From Granulicella mallensis (GTDB lineage Bacteria > Acidobacteriota > Terriglobia > Terriglobales > Acidobacteriaceae), in the NCBI RefSeq assembly GCF_014203225.1, contig NZ_JACHIO010000021.1:51160-115159 (forward strand): a stretch of DNA of 64,000 nt, read 5' to 3'. The first letter of the stretch is position 1; each line of letters begins with the position of its first letter. The translations under genes and the position numbers were made by a program. Of the stretch, positions 34,046 to 43,578 are shown piece after piece. A model generated the notes under the pieces. That model was not told the origin of the DNA and searched no databases. It saw only the letters and a program-made list of their open reading frames with translations.

Positions 34046-35719
34046 ATGCGCCTATCCCGACTCCACACCCTCGCCGCTCTTCTCTTTGCGTTCGTTCTTG
34101 CCGCACCGCAGCACGAAATCGCTGCTCAGGCTATCTCCGGCACTTCTCCACAGAATGCACCGCAGAACGCGCGTATACGCAGCTACATCGCCAACGGCTG
34201 GGAGACGCTTTCGCGCTCCATGTCCGACTGCAGTTCAGTGGTGGATGCCAAGGTGAAGACGGTGCCTGTGATGTACCTGCCGGCAGACATGCCGATTCCC
34301 GCTGCTGTCGCTGCCATGCAGCAGAAGTGCCATGTTGAGGTGCGTCATCTTCCGCGAGCCATTCACGGTATCGGAGAGGTTCGCCCTGCGGAGTTGCCCG
34401 TCGAAGGCCTGCTCTATCTGCCCAATCGTTACGTCGTGCCAGGGGGCCGCTTCAATGAGATGTATGGCTGGGACAGTTACTTCATCCTGCTCGGTCTGCT
34501 TCACGATGGACACAGCGATCTCGCACGCGGCATGGTGGAGAACTTCTTCTTCGAGATCGAAAACTACGGCGCCATCCTCAACGCCAATCGCACCTACTTC
34601 TTCACGCGCTCACAGCCGCCATTTCTCTCGTCGATGATTCGCGAAGTCTACGAACATCCAGCATCCGGCACCGCACCCGATCTCAAGTGGCTGGCTCGCG
34701 CCTACGGCTTTGCGCAGCGCGATTACGCACTGTGGACTTCGCCGCAGCACAAAGCCGGGACTACAGGCCTGGCGCGTTATCACGATCTCGGCGAAGGCCC
34801 GGTGCCCGAGATGTCGGATGACTCCAGCTACTATCCCGATGTGATTCGCTGGCTGCTCGCGCACCCGAAAGATCATCCCGAGTACCTTGTGGACGGTGCG
34901 GAAGACCCAACGCCGGCGCAGGCTGCAACTCTGGCCCGCACCAGTTGCGACGTCCACATCTCTCATGTCTGCGCGCAGGCTGTCGTCGCAGGACATCGTC
35001 TCTCGGCGGACTTCTATCGTGGCGACCGCGCAATGCGTGAGTCCGGCTTCGATAGCTCCTTCCGCTTTGGTCCCTTCTCCGGTTCAACTGCGCACTTCGC
35101 GCCGGTCTGCCTGAATAGCCTGCTCTTTCGCTACGAGCAGGACATGGCCCACTTCGCTACGCTCCTCGGCCGCCCGCGCGAAGCCGCCGAATGGACACGC
35201 CGCGCCAACGCGCGTCATCACGCGATCGATCGCTATCTGTGGGACTCCGATGCAGGCCTGTACTTCGACTACGACTACACCACCGGCCAGCGGTCGAGCT
35301 ATCACTACATCTCCACCTTCTATCCGCTGTGGGCAGGAGCGGCGAGCCCCACGCAGGCTGCGGCGGTGCATCAGCATCTCAGCCTCTTCGAACACCCCGG
35401 TGGACTGGCGATGAGCGACTCCGCTTCAGGCGTGCAGTGGGACCTGCCCTTCGGCTGGGCCCCGACGACGTGGCTCGCCGTCTCAGGCCTGGAGCACAAC
35501 GGCTTCCACGAAGATGCGCGCCGCATCGCCCAGAGTTTTTCCGCAACGGTGCTCGACAACTTTCTGCATGACGGCACCATTCGCGAGAAGTACAACGTGG
35601 TGAGCGGCTCGGCCAACGTCAAGGTTGCGGCGGGCTACAAGAGCAACGTCATCGGCTTCGGATGGACGAACGGCGTCTATCTGGAGCTGCAGGATCTACT
35701 GGCCGCGCCAGCTCACTAG
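34046..35719 (+). CDS. treA: Alpha,alpha-trehalase, GH37, exported
   Basis: Hydrolyses trehalose to two glucose molecules. The 557-residue protein has a signal peptide (LHTLAALLFAFVLAA, cleavage near EIAAQ), so it should be periplasmic. Both GH37 signatures are present: PGGRFNEMYGWDSYF (around 133-147) and QWDLPFGWAP (around 470-479). RESGFDSSFRF (around 331) holds the expected general acid Asp, and the C-terminal ANVKVAAGYKSNVIGFGWTN is the conserved closing block with GFGWTNGV. Length is typical. No Shine-Dalgarno is visible; a hairpin GTGAAGC/GCTTCAC lies 8 bp before the ATG. A GH5 gene follows after 58 bp on the same strand, probably in one transcript. Confidence 0.93.
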   Translation: MRLSRLHTLAALLFAFVLAAPQHEIAAQAISGTSPQNAPQNARIRSYIANGWETLSRSMSDCSSVVDAKVKTVPVMYLPADMPIPAAVAAMQQKCHVEVRHLPRAIHGIGEVRPAELPVEGLLYLPNRYVVPGGRFNEMYGWDSYFILLGLLHDGHSDLARGMVENFFFEIENYGAILNANRTYFFTRSQPPFLSSMIREVYEHPASGTAPDLKWLARAYGFAQRDYALWTSPQHKAGTTGLARYHDLGEGPVPEMSDDSSYYPDVIRWLLAHPKDHPEYLVDGAEDPTPAQAATLARTSCDVHISHVCAQAVVAGHRLSADFYRGDRAMRESGFDSSFRFGPFSGSTAHFAPVCLNSLLFRYEQDMAHFATLLGRPREAAEWTRRANARHHAIDRYLWDSDAGLYFDYDYTTGQRSSYHYISTFYPLWAGAASPTQAAAVHQHLSLFEHPGGLAMSDSASGVQWDLPFGWAPTTWLAVSGLEHNGFHEDARRIAQSFSATVLDNFLHDGTIREKYNVVSGSANVKVAAGYKSNVIGFGWTNGVYLELQDLLAAPAH

Positions 35720-35777
35720 ACAACCGCTTATCCGTAAAAGCATCATGGACTCCGAACATCTCTGGAGGTCTTACTCT

Positions 35778-37010
35778 GTGTTGAATCGCCGTCTGTGTAC
35801 GCTGCTGCTTAGCGCCGTCGCCTTATTTCCCCTTGTCAGCCGAGCACAGTACGCGCACACCCAGGGAGAACAGGTGATTGGCCGCGATGGCAAACCCCTG
35901 CTGCTGCGTGGAACCAACCTCGGCAACTGGATGGTTCCCGAGGGATACATGTGGCAGTTCGGCGGCCACGTCCAATCCTCGCGAGAGATCGAGGCGCTCG
36001 TCGCGGAGTTGATCGGACCGGAGCGCAGCAAGACCTTCTGGCAACAGTGGCGCGACAACTACGTGACGCAGAGCGACATTCACTTGATCCACCAGGCGGG
36101 CTTCAACTCCATTCGTGTCCCCATGCACTATCGCTTCTTCCAGAGCGACGACGCGGAGGGTTTTCGCCTGCTCGATCGGCTCGTGAAGTGGAGCCGCGCC
36201 GAGGGCATCTACCTCGTCCTCGATATGCACGCCGCGCCTGGCGGACAGACCGGAACCAACATCGACGACAGCGACGGCTATCCCTGGCTCTTCACGGACC
36301 AGTCTTCGCAGCAGCAGTTGCTGGACACCTGGCAGCGCATCGCGCGTCACTATCGCAACGAGCCTGTGATTCTCGGCTACGACCTGCTGAACGAACCCAT
36401 TCCCACCTATCCTAAGCTGCACGGATTGAATCCTCTGCTGGAGCCGCTCTACAAGCGCACGGCAGCCGTCATCCGCAAGGAAGACAAGCACCACATCCTC
36501 ATCCTCGGTGGCGCGCAGTGGGACAACAACTTCGACGTCTTCGGTCCGCCCTTTGACGCGAACGTCATCTACGAGTGGCACAAGTACAAGGTCGCTGTGC
36601 CGGATCAGAACCTGGTCCAGCGCTATGTTGACTTCCGCACGAAGAACCACGTTCCTATCTGGCTCGGAGAGTCGGGAGAGAACAAGGACGAGTGGCTCGC
36701 CACCTTCCGTACTGTGCTGGAGAAGAACAATATCGGCTGGGCGTTCTGGCCGTACAAGAAGCTGGCAAACACCACCGCCGTGGAGACCGTTACGCCGCCG
36801 GCGGATTGGCCGAGCATCGTCGCCTATGCGAAGCTGCCCAACGGCGTCGGCCTCACGTCCGAGCGCCTGAAGGACCGGCCTGAGCAGGAGGTGATCGATC
36901 GCGCCTTCGCCCAGTTGATTGAGAACATCAAACTCTCCCACTGCACGACAAACCTCGGGTATGTCCGTGCACTGCTGCCTGAGACAACGCTGACCTCTGC
37001 GGCGAATTAA
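35778..37010 (+). CDS. GH5-family glucanase (cellulase / exo-beta-glucanase type), exported
   Basis: I prefer the GTG start at 35778 because GGAGG lies at 35764-35768; an ATG at 35745 and a frame extending into the trehalase gene are alternatives. The 410-residue product has a signal peptide (CTLLLSAVALFPLVSRAQ). GH5 hallmarks: LLLRGTNLGNWMVPEG (41-56), NSIRVPMHYRF (110-120), VLDMHAAPGGQ (147-157), LLNEP with Glu206 as acid/base, and IWLGESGE with Glu298 as nucleophile. The RGTNLGNW segment points to the beta-1,3/1,4-glucanase branch rather than mannanases. Substrate is likely a plant or fungal glucan. A symmetrical terminator lies downstream at 37047. Confidence 0.88.
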   Translation: MLNRRLCTLLLSAVALFPLVSRAQYAHTQGEQVIGRDGKPLLLRGTNLGNWMVPEGYMWQFGGHVQSSREIEALVAELIGPERSKTFWQQWRDNYVTQSDIHLIHQAGFNSIRVPMHYRFFQSDDAEGFRLLDRLVKWSRAEGIYLVLDMHAAPGGQTGTNIDDSDGYPWLFTDQSSQQQLLDTWQRIARHYRNEPVILGYDLLNEPIPTYPKLHGLNPLLEPLYKRTAAVIRKEDKHHILILGGAQWDNNFDVFGPPFDANVIYEWHKYKVAVPDQNLVQRYVDFRTKNHVPIWLGESGENKDEWLATFRTVLEKNNIGWAFWPYKKLANTTAVETVTPPADWPSIVAYAKLPNGVGLTSERLKDRPEQEVIDRAFAQLIENIKLSHCTTNLGYVRALLPETTLTSAAN

Positions 37011-37046
37011 TAAACGATCGTGCTGTTTGTTTGCGGCAAAAGAAAA

Positions 37047-37072
37047 GGGCCGGAGAGAATTCTCTCCGGCCC
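37047..37072. terminator. Bidirectional terminator hairpin
   Basis: GGGCCGGAGAG - AATT - CTCTCCGGCCC is a perfect 26-bp palindrome between the converging GH5 and TonB-receptor genes, preceded by an A-rich run (AAAAGAAAA), which gives a U-tail to the minus-strand transcript. Confidence 0.8.
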
Positions 37073-37097
37073 TCGCTCATGCGATCGAGTGAATGGG

Positions 37098-40000
37098 TTA
37101 GAAGGTGTACCGCAGGGAAGCCTGAGCGCGCCGTGCGTTCGTGCCGTCCGGGAAGCCGCTGGCGGCTGTCCCCTGACCTGCGCCACTCACCGCCTTAATG
37201 GTGCCGGTGTTCGTCGCTGCGTTCCAACTGGAGGTATAGGCCGTCTGGTTCACAGACGTGTAGTGAATGTGATTCAGAGCGTTGATGGCTTCAAAGCTGA
37301 GCTGAATGCTCTGCGACTTGGGAAGCGCAAAGCTCTTCGTGAGACGGCCATCGAGCTGGACCGTCTGGCCCAGCGGCAGGTTGGCCGTTGGAACGAAGGG
37401 AGCGCGAATGCCTCCCGGAGCCTCCGCTCCGATACCGCTCAGGGTTGGGGATGGAACGTAGAGACGGGAGTCGCTGCTGGTTACTGTCAGATTGGAATCG
37501 ACATACTGCGGCGTGGCGAAGGTGAAGATCGGAGCCAGCTGCCAGCCGCTCAGCGCTTCCCTCGTCCACTTCGAACCGTAGTCGGCCTTGGGGTAAGAGA
37601 TCAGGGCCGTCATGACGAGGCGGTGACGCTGATCTTCGAGCGAGCGGCCTTTCTCGAAGGAGTAACCGCTGCGTCCATTGAAGGAGGAGGAGCCGTTGAA
37701 GTAGGTGTCTCCCTGATCGGTGAAGTAGTAGTTGCTGGTTGCCGTTCCCTGTCCGAGGTCCTCGGAGTGCGACCAGGTATAGGCGATGGTGCTCTGGATG
37801 TACTTGTTCTCGCGCTGATGGAACTCAGCGACCAGGCCGTCATACCAGAGGCGTCCGCCGTTATCGATCTGGAGGATCTTGCCGAAGTTCGGGTTGTAGG
37901 TCGTATTGCCATTGGCCGCGTTGAGATAGACCGGCGTGCTGTATGAGCCTGTCTGGTGACCGTTGACGTCGAATACATTGTAGAAGTCCTGCCCCGTCGG
38001 CTGTCCGGCGTTCAGGTCGGAGCGCTGCAGGAACTTGATGCCGCGTGAACCCACATAGGAGACGCTGAAGCTCATGTCCTTCGTAAGCTGCTGCTCCACG
38101 CCCAGGCTCCACTCCTGCACATAAGGAGTAGCCAGGCCGGGGATCGCAAAGCCGGTGTTGATCGAGCTGGGACTGATGAAAGAGTTGACCTGCGAAAGGC
38201 TGGTGAAGACCTGTGCGAAGGGCAGCATCGCCGCAAACTGCGCGGGATTGTTGTCGCTCAGCGTGAAGGACTTGCGAACGATTCCACCCAGCTGCTGCAG
38301 GCGCGTGATGGAAGCGCCGGGAAGGCGGTTGTAGAAGATGCCATAGTTGCCGCGCAGCACGGTCGTGTTGTTGTTCATCGAGTAGGTGAAGCCAACACGC
38401 GGGGCAAAGTTCGTCTTCGGCTGGTTGATGGGACCGACTGCTGAATTGACGCTGGCATACGAAGGAGCGGGCGGCTGTGTAAAGGTGGAGTACTCATAGC
38501 GCAGACCGAGGTTGAGCAGCAGCGTCTTGGCGATCTGGTACTGGTCCTGTGCAAAGAAGTCGTAGTCGCGAATGGTGATGCCGGTGATGGGGTGACCGAT
38601 CGCCTGAGCAAACGTAGAGTAGTGCTTGCTGGGACCCGTCAGGGGACTGGCTGGATTCGAGTTGACCGGATCGCCAGGCAGCGGGGTCAGGTCGTAGGCA
38701 AAGTCGGTGAAGGTGTTGTAGGTGAAGGAGCCCGGGCCGCTGAACACAGCGTTTTCAACGCTGCGCAGATAGGCCAGGTCGGCACCGTACTTGAGCTGGT
38801 GCTTGCCCGCGCTCTGCGAGAAGGTGTCGGCCAGGATAAAGCGCTTCTCCGTTGGCTGGATGTTGGGGAGCTGGTTGATCGAGACACCCAGGTTGCCCTG
38901 ACCGGCGACGGTTACGCTGGAGAGAATGTTGTCCGGCGGAAGCAGGTCGGTGGGCAGGCCCTGGAACCGGCGCTCTGCGTTGAAGCCGAAGCGGAACTCG
39001 TTCACCATCGACGGCGAGACGATGTAGGTGTTGGACAAGCGCGCATTGCGCACGTGGGTGCCGATGTTGTAGTTCGAGCCCGAAGCGCCGCTGCCGTCCG
39101 TGGGAGCAACCGCGGAGACGCCGTCATGGGTGGCGAAGTAGTTCATCAGGTTAAAGTTCGCGGTGTAGGTGCTCTTCTCGTTCGGGCGATAGTCCAGCCT
39201 AAGGAAGCCGTCGTTCTGATGCAGGTTGCGGTTCACGGTGCGGAAGAAGCTGTTGATGTACTTCTGTACGGCAGCGCACTGGATCGCCGCCGCTGTGCAT
39301 TGGCCGGGAAGCAGCTGGCCGTTGCCATCGAGGATCGACGAGTTGATGATCGAGCTCACGAGCGGGAAGTTGCGAGTGGTTCCCTCATAGGCTCCGAAGA
39401 AGAAGAGCTTGTCCTTGAGGATGGGGCCGCCGACGTTGGCGCCGTACTGGTGGCGATACTCCGGAGCGTTATAGGGCTGGCCGTTCAGCTTGGAGAAAGG
39501 GTCGGTGGCGTTGAGCGTGCGGTTGCGGAAGAACCAGAACGCATTGCCGTGAAACTCGTTGGAGCCGCTCTTGGTAAGCGAGTTGACGACGCCGCCGGAG
39601 CCGCGTCCGAACTCCGCGGAGTAGCCGAAGATCTCGGTGCGGAACTCCTGAATCGCGTCCATGCTGATGTTGGAGAGCGCCGAGCCGCCGCCGCCCGCAT
39701 TCGACACGGACCACTGCTGGGTGATGTCGATACCGTCCTGGAGGAACTCGTTGCCGGAGGGAACGCCGTGGAAGGAGAGCTCGCCGCTGGTGCCGTCCTG
39801 TACGACGCCGGGCGTCAGGAGCGCGAACTGATCGACGCGGCGTCCATTGATCGGGAGGTTCGTGATCTGCTCCTGGTTGACCAGGGCTGAGACCTCTGTC
39901 TTGGCCAGGTCGAGGATCGGCTGCGTGTTCTCGGAGACGGAGACCGTCTGGGTCGTGCTGGCGCTTCCGAGCTGGACTGGAACGGCGACCTGTTCGCCGA

Positions 40001-40358
40001 CGTGGACGACGATGCCATCGGTCTTTGCTACGCCGAAACCTGGAACGGTAACAATCACGGAGTAACCGGGATCTGGAGGCAGCGAAGGTGCGAAGAAGAG
40101 TCCGGCGTCCGTCGACTTCAACTTGCGATCGATGCCAAGGCTCTTGTTGACGATCTCTACGTCTGCATTGGGGACGACGGCTCCGGAGGGATCATGCACC
40201 GTTCCGCTCAGAGCGCCCAGGCCGGCCAGCGATTGGGCCGAGGCCATGCCGGCACTGCCGAGGAAGAACAGAATCAGGAGAGCGAAACACGCCGGAATTC
40301 GGCCGAGCAAGCCGGTACGCGTGCGAGAGTTGGGGGAATTACATATTCCAGGCAACAT
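37098..40358 (-). CDS. TonB-dependent receptor, Oar-like, second copy
   Basis: A 1086-residue outer-membrane protein with a signal peptide (PACFALLILFFLGSAGMASAQ, to about residue 42), a carboxypeptidase-regulatory-like domain (LSGTVHDPSGAVVPNADVEI, about 50-140), a plug with ITNLPINGRRVDQFALLTPG and TEIFGYSAEFGRGSGGVVNS, and a barrel ending in SLRYTF. The NLP(I/L)NGR motif and the first domain are characteristic of Acidobacteriota Oar-like receptors. AGAGG precedes the ATG by 8 nt. It converges with the trehalase/GH5 pair, and a candidate LacI-type palindrome lies 310 bp upstream. A glucan or trehalose-linked import role is plausible by location but not shown. Confidence 0.9.
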   Translation of the reverse strand: MLPGICNSPNSRTRTGLLGRIPACFALLILFFLGSAGMASAQSLAGLGALSGTVHDPSGAVVPNADVEIVNKSLGIDRKLKSTDAGLFFAPSLPPDPGYSVIVTVPGFGVAKTDGIVVHVGEQVAVPVQLGSASTTQTVSVSENTQPILDLAKTEVSALVNQEQITNLPINGRRVDQFALLTPGVVQDGTSGELSFHGVPSGNEFLQDGIDITQQWSVSNAGGGGSALSNISMDAIQEFRTEIFGYSAEFGRGSGGVVNSLTKSGSNEFHGNAFWFFRNRTLNATDPFSKLNGQPYNAPEYRHQYGANVGGPILKDKLFFFGAYEGTTRNFPLVSSIINSSILDGNGQLLPGQCTAAAIQCAAVQKYINSFFRTVNRNLHQNDGFLRLDYRPNEKSTYTANFNLMNYFATHDGVSAVAPTDGSGASGSNYNIGTHVRNARLSNTYIVSPSMVNEFRFGFNAERRFQGLPTDLLPPDNILSSVTVAGQGNLGVSINQLPNIQPTEKRFILADTFSQSAGKHQLKYGADLAYLRSVENAVFSGPGSFTYNTFTDFAYDLTPLPGDPVNSNPASPLTGPSKHYSTFAQAIGHPITGITIRDYDFFAQDQYQIAKTLLLNLGLRYEYSTFTQPPAPSYASVNSAVGPINQPKTNFAPRVGFTYSMNNNTTVLRGNYGIFYNRLPGASITRLQQLGGIVRKSFTLSDNNPAQFAAMLPFAQVFTSLSQVNSFISPSSINTGFAIPGLATPYVQEWSLGVEQQLTKDMSFSVSYVGSRGIKFLQRSDLNAGQPTGQDFYNVFDVNGHQTGSYSTPVYLNAANGNTTYNPNFGKILQIDNGGRLWYDGLVAEFHQRENKYIQSTIAYTWSHSEDLGQGTATSNYYFTDQGDTYFNGSSSFNGRSGYSFEKGRSLEDQRHRLVMTALISYPKADYGSKWTREALSGWQLAPIFTFATPQYVDSNLTVTSSDSRLYVPSPTLSGIGAEAPGGIRAPFVPTANLPLGQTVQLDGRLTKSFALPKSQSIQLSFEAINALNHIHYTSVNQTAYTSSWNAATNTGTIKAVSGAGQGTAASGFPDGTNARRAQASLRYTF

Positions 40359-40667
40359 GATGTGGACCTCTCAAAAGATGAATCAAGTTCGTGAAAGCCC
40401 GGCGTCAGTTAGGGCGCGGAGCGAAAGTGGATGGAATACAACCTCGCCAGGGGAATTGAAGATCTCTTCCGGTGGTCGAGCGGTATGAGTTTGTTGGGTG
40501 AAGCATGCAACTGAAAGCTCTGAACGTCTCTGCGGAGCTGTAGTCCTCCGTCGCGAGGGAATTTCCCTTCGGACTGAAGAAAATACACTGCTGGAACTAC
40601 CTGGTTGAGGCAGAAAGACGGTATAGATTGCGAGTCAGGGTCGAGCGAAGCTTTGATAAAGCCTGGG

Positions 40668-40681
40668 TTGAAACGATTCAA
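40668..40681. promoter_or_regulatory. LacI-type palindrome candidate
   Basis: TTGAAACGATTCAA has the CG-centred inverted arrangement TTGAA..CG..TTCAA common for LacI/GalR operators, with mismatches at the two bases beside the CG centre. It lies in the 670-bp gap between the divergent receptor (start 40358) and the nucleoside hydrolase (about 41029). No LacI gene is present in the window. The rest of this gap shows no supported gene. Confidence 0.25.
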
Positions 40682-41028
40682 ACACGGTTCTGGTGCGTCG
40701 TCCAATTGCTTTTTGCGAATTGTTGATTTGTTCTGGAAATCGTAGTTAGGGTTATGGAGTAGATGAAAGGAGTGTTGACTTGTTGTCAATAGTATGACAT
40801 TTTCATTAGGAATGGGCCTTTAATTCGCTCCGGAGGCCCCTTCCTGACACTGAAAATCTCATAGCTTTGTGTCCGTGGGCTGGAAGACGAGTTTCGTCCA
40901 GGCAGCGACGCGGCTTTCTGTCTTTGCAGCTGTCCTGCAGCGGCTTGCTAAATCCTGGAGCAGCCACGCATCGCGTAGGCTTATCGATATACATCTACAA
41001 ACTGAGGTGCGGATTGTTCTGTCTCTCT

Positions 41029-42135
41029 TTGCGAAACCGGCTCCTTCCAGCGCTCTTTGGAATGGTTTTGATCGCGGCCTGTGCCAGTGGTGCTTCCGCG
41101 CAGCGCTATGTGATTGCCGACCAGGATGCCTCCGGCCCCGGAGGGTCGGACATGATGTCGCTGCTGGTCTTTCTGCAATCGCCCGATGTGCATCTGCTGG
41201 GCATTACGGTGGTGACGGGCGACTCGTGGCGCGATGAAGAGGTGGCCCATGCGTTGCGGCTGGTGGAGGCGGTAGGTCGCACCGACGTCAAGGTCTATCC
41301 CGGCGCGGCGTTTCCACTGGTGCGCACGCTCGATTGGACGCGTCTCGCAAACAAGATGTACGGAGCCGCTACCTTCGAGGGAGCGTTCTCCGACAAGCGC
41401 ATGGAGAAGCCCTGGGATGCGATTCCCCCGATGCGTGAGGGGCCCCCGTCGACAAAACCAGCGGATGAAGATGCGGCACACTTCATGGTGCGGATGGTCC
41501 ACAAGTATCCGCACAAGGTAACGATCTACGCCGCGGGACCGCTGACCAATGTGGCACTGGCGATTCGGCTTGACCCGCACTTTGCGGAGCTGGCGCAGGA
41601 GCTTGTGGTGATGGGCGGCAGCATCAACCCGAACACGAAGGCGGCGGAGTGGGTCAACAGTCCGCGCCATGAGTTCAACTTCTGGTTCGATCCTGAAGCC
41701 GCCAGCATTGCGCTGGAAGCGCCGTGGGCGAAGATCACGACGACCACCATCGATGTCTCGCTCAAGACGCGTCCTGAGCCTGAGGTTCTCGATGGGATCG
41801 CGAAGGCGCACAGTCCCGCTGCAGAGTATGTCACCAGATATTTTCAGCGGCCCGTCTTCATCAACTATCTGTGGGACGAACTTGCTGCTGCCGCGTGGAT
41901 CGATCCGACGCTGATCAAAGAAGAGCGCTATGTCTATATGGATGTCGATACGGTGCGAGGCCCAACGTACGGAGACACGTTGACGTGGAACGAGCAGACC
42001 AAGCCTGCGCTGCCGCTGCATAAGGTCCACGCACAGATGGACGTCGATCTGCCGCGTTTGCAGAAGTTTCTCGTCGACGTGCTCTCGCAGCCGACGCCGA
42101 AGGTTGTGCCTTCGACGGATGAGTTAACGAAGTAG
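41029..42135 (+). CDS. Nucleoside hydrolase (IUNH family), exported, copy 1
   Basis: Start is uncertain: the frame opens far upstream, but a signal-like segment RNRLLPALFGMVLIAACASG argues for TTG 41029 or ATG 41062; I give 41029. The mature part begins at SAQRYVIADQDASGPGGSDM. This region aligns with the Ca-binding DxDxGxDD N-terminus of ribonucleoside hydrolases, but the acidic residues are only partly kept (DQDASGPGGSD). IYAAGPLTNVALAIRLDP is the conserved family block and HEFNFWFDPEAASIALEAP the second. An Ala-Ala-Cys in the signal raises a lipoprotein option. It should cleave nucleosides to base and ribose in the periplasm, if active. A paralogue follows 290 bp downstream. Confidence 0.8.
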   Translation: MRNRLLPALFGMVLIAACASGASAQRYVIADQDASGPGGSDMMSLLVFLQSPDVHLLGITVVTGDSWRDEEVAHALRLVEAVGRTDVKVYPGAAFPLVRTLDWTRLANKMYGAATFEGAFSDKRMEKPWDAIPPMREGPPSTKPADEDAAHFMVRMVHKYPHKVTIYAAGPLTNVALAIRLDPHFAELAQELVVMGGSINPNTKAAEWVNSPRHEFNFWFDPEAASIALEAPWAKITTTTIDVSLKTRPEPEVLDGIAKAHSPAAEYVTRYFQRPVFINYLWDELAAAAWIDPTLIKEERYVYMDVDTVRGPTYGDTLTWNEQTKPALPLHKVHAQMDVDLPRLQKFLVDVLSQPTPKVVPSTDELTK

Positions 42136-42160
42136 GACAATTGCACAAATATGTTTCGGT

Positions 42161-42396
42161 CGTCTGTTTTTTGTCGTCATCCTGAGCCGTAGGCGAAGGA
42201 CCCCCGCATTGGGGACTGCCACCTGCATTTCGGTTCTGCAAAGCTCTTAAGCACTTAACGCATGACAAGCAGCGTTCGCTCATTTGGCATCGTGCAGAAT
42301 ACGGGGGTCCTTCGCCAAACCACCCCAGCAAGCGCAAAGGACGCGCTCGCCGGGGACCCCGGAACGGCTCAGGATGACGACGAAAAACAGACAAGG
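42161..42396. repeat. Long inverted repeat, family C copy 3 (diverged)
   Basis: Arms CGTCATCCTGAGCCG (42176-42190) and CGGCTCAGGATGACG lie near the ends, extended outward by CGTCTGTTTTTTGTCGT and its complement. Inner segments CGAAGGACCCCCG and GGGGGTCCTTCG also pair. Its centre has no similarity with copies 1 and 2. It separates the two nucleoside hydrolase genes. Confidence 0.7.
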
Positions 42397-42425
42397 CTTG
42401 AATGTATCTATAAACGGAGAACATC

Positions 42426-43565
42426 ATGAAGTTCCAAGGTTGGAGCGCATTGCTGGCCCTCGCGCTGCTCGTCATGCCGGTCCGTGCTTTTAGCGCAACG
42501 CTGCCTGAGATCAGGAAGGTTATCTATGACCAGGACACGGACGGCATCATTGGCGGCAACGAAGATCCTCTGGTCATGCTCCTGCAGTCGCCGAATATTC
42601 AGGTGTTGGGAGTCACGGTAGTTACCGGCAACGGCTGGCTCAAGCAGGAGACGGCCGATGTGCTGAAGCTGCTGGAAGACATCCATCGCACGGATATCCC
42701 GGTCTATCAGGGGTCGGAGTTTCCACTCGTGCAATCGCGCTATACACCGGTCCGTCTGATCAGGCTCTATGGCGGAACGCGCACCGATCCCTTCCTTGGC
42801 GCGTATGGCGAGTTCAGTCCGGGGCCGGAGGTCGTCGAGCCGCCGCCCGGTGGCCTGGCAAAGACGAAGCCCGCAGCCGGTCATGCGGCAGAGTTCATCA
42901 TTCAGCAGGTGCATAAGTATCCGCACGAGGTGACGCTCTACTGCGGCGGTCCACTGACGAACGTGGCCCTGGCGATCAGCCTCGACCCCAGCATCGTCGC
43001 CTTGACCAAGGAGATCGTGTTCATGGGCACGAGCCCCTCGATGCAGCCGAAGACGGTCAACGTGGTTTACGATCCTGAGTCCGCGCAGATTGTGCTGCAC
43101 GCGCCGTGGCCCAAACTCACGATCGTCACCGTCGATGTAGCGGAGAAGTTACATCGCACGCCCGAGATGGCTGAAGCTATCGCGCATGGCCAGAACACCG
43201 CCGAGGCGCAGCTCTATGAAGAGCTTGTGTTGAAGCCCTATCGCGAGCACAAGCCGCAGCAGTGGTTTCGCATGCCGGATGAGCTGATGGCGGCGTATCT
43301 GATCGACCCCAGCCTCATCACAGAGACGCGCCGGTACTATGTCGACATCGATACGATGCAGGGCATGAGCTATGGCTCGTCGATCTATTGGGATGAGACG
43401 CCGCGCGGCTACGCCGGCATCCCGTGGCCGGATACGCCGGAGCCGAAGCGTCAAAAGCCTGTCCCGCCGGTCGATGCACGCGTAGCCGATGTCGTATGGG
43501 ACTTCGATACTGCCCGCTTTACCGCGCTCTTCCTCAAGCTGATGACCGCACCGATGAATCACTAA
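42426..43565 (+). CDS. Nucleoside hydrolase (IUNH family), exported, copy 2
   Basis: A 379-residue paralogue of the gene at 41029. The signal peptide is SALLALALLVMPVRAFSA (cleavage near residue 24). The N-terminal calcium region reads IYDQDTDGIIGGNEDPL, which keeps Asp residues at the family positions better than copy 1. VTLYCGGPLTNVALAISLDP and NVVYDPESAQIVLHAPWP are the conserved blocks. Ribosome site GGAGAACATC precedes ATG. Exported nucleoside hydrolases are unusual, most members being cytoplasmic; placement with an M28 peptidase and an ABC importer suggests scavenging of nucleosides from dead biomass, which is inference. It is followed at 13 bp by the gene at 43579. Confidence 0.87.
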   Translation: MKFQGWSALLALALLVMPVRAFSATLPEIRKVIYDQDTDGIIGGNEDPLVMLLQSPNIQVLGVTVVTGNGWLKQETADVLKLLEDIHRTDIPVYQGSEFPLVQSRYTPVRLIRLYGGTRTDPFLGAYGEFSPGPEVVEPPPGGLAKTKPAAGHAAEFIIQQVHKYPHEVTLYCGGPLTNVALAISLDPSIVALTKEIVFMGTSPSMQPKTVNVVYDPESAQIVLHAPWPKLTIVTVDVAEKLHRTPEMAEAIAHGQNTAEAQLYEELVLKPYREHKPQQWFRMPDELMAAYLIDPSLITETRRYYVDIDTMQGMSYGSSIYWDETPRGYAGIPWPDTPEPKRQKPVPPVDARVADVVWDFDTARFTALFLKLMTAPMNH

Positions 43566-43578
43566 CCAGAAGGAATGG

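Noticed and set aside
38592..39890. 432-codon plus-strand frame inside the second receptor
   Set aside because: Shadow; the receptor on the minus strand has signal, plug and barrel features.
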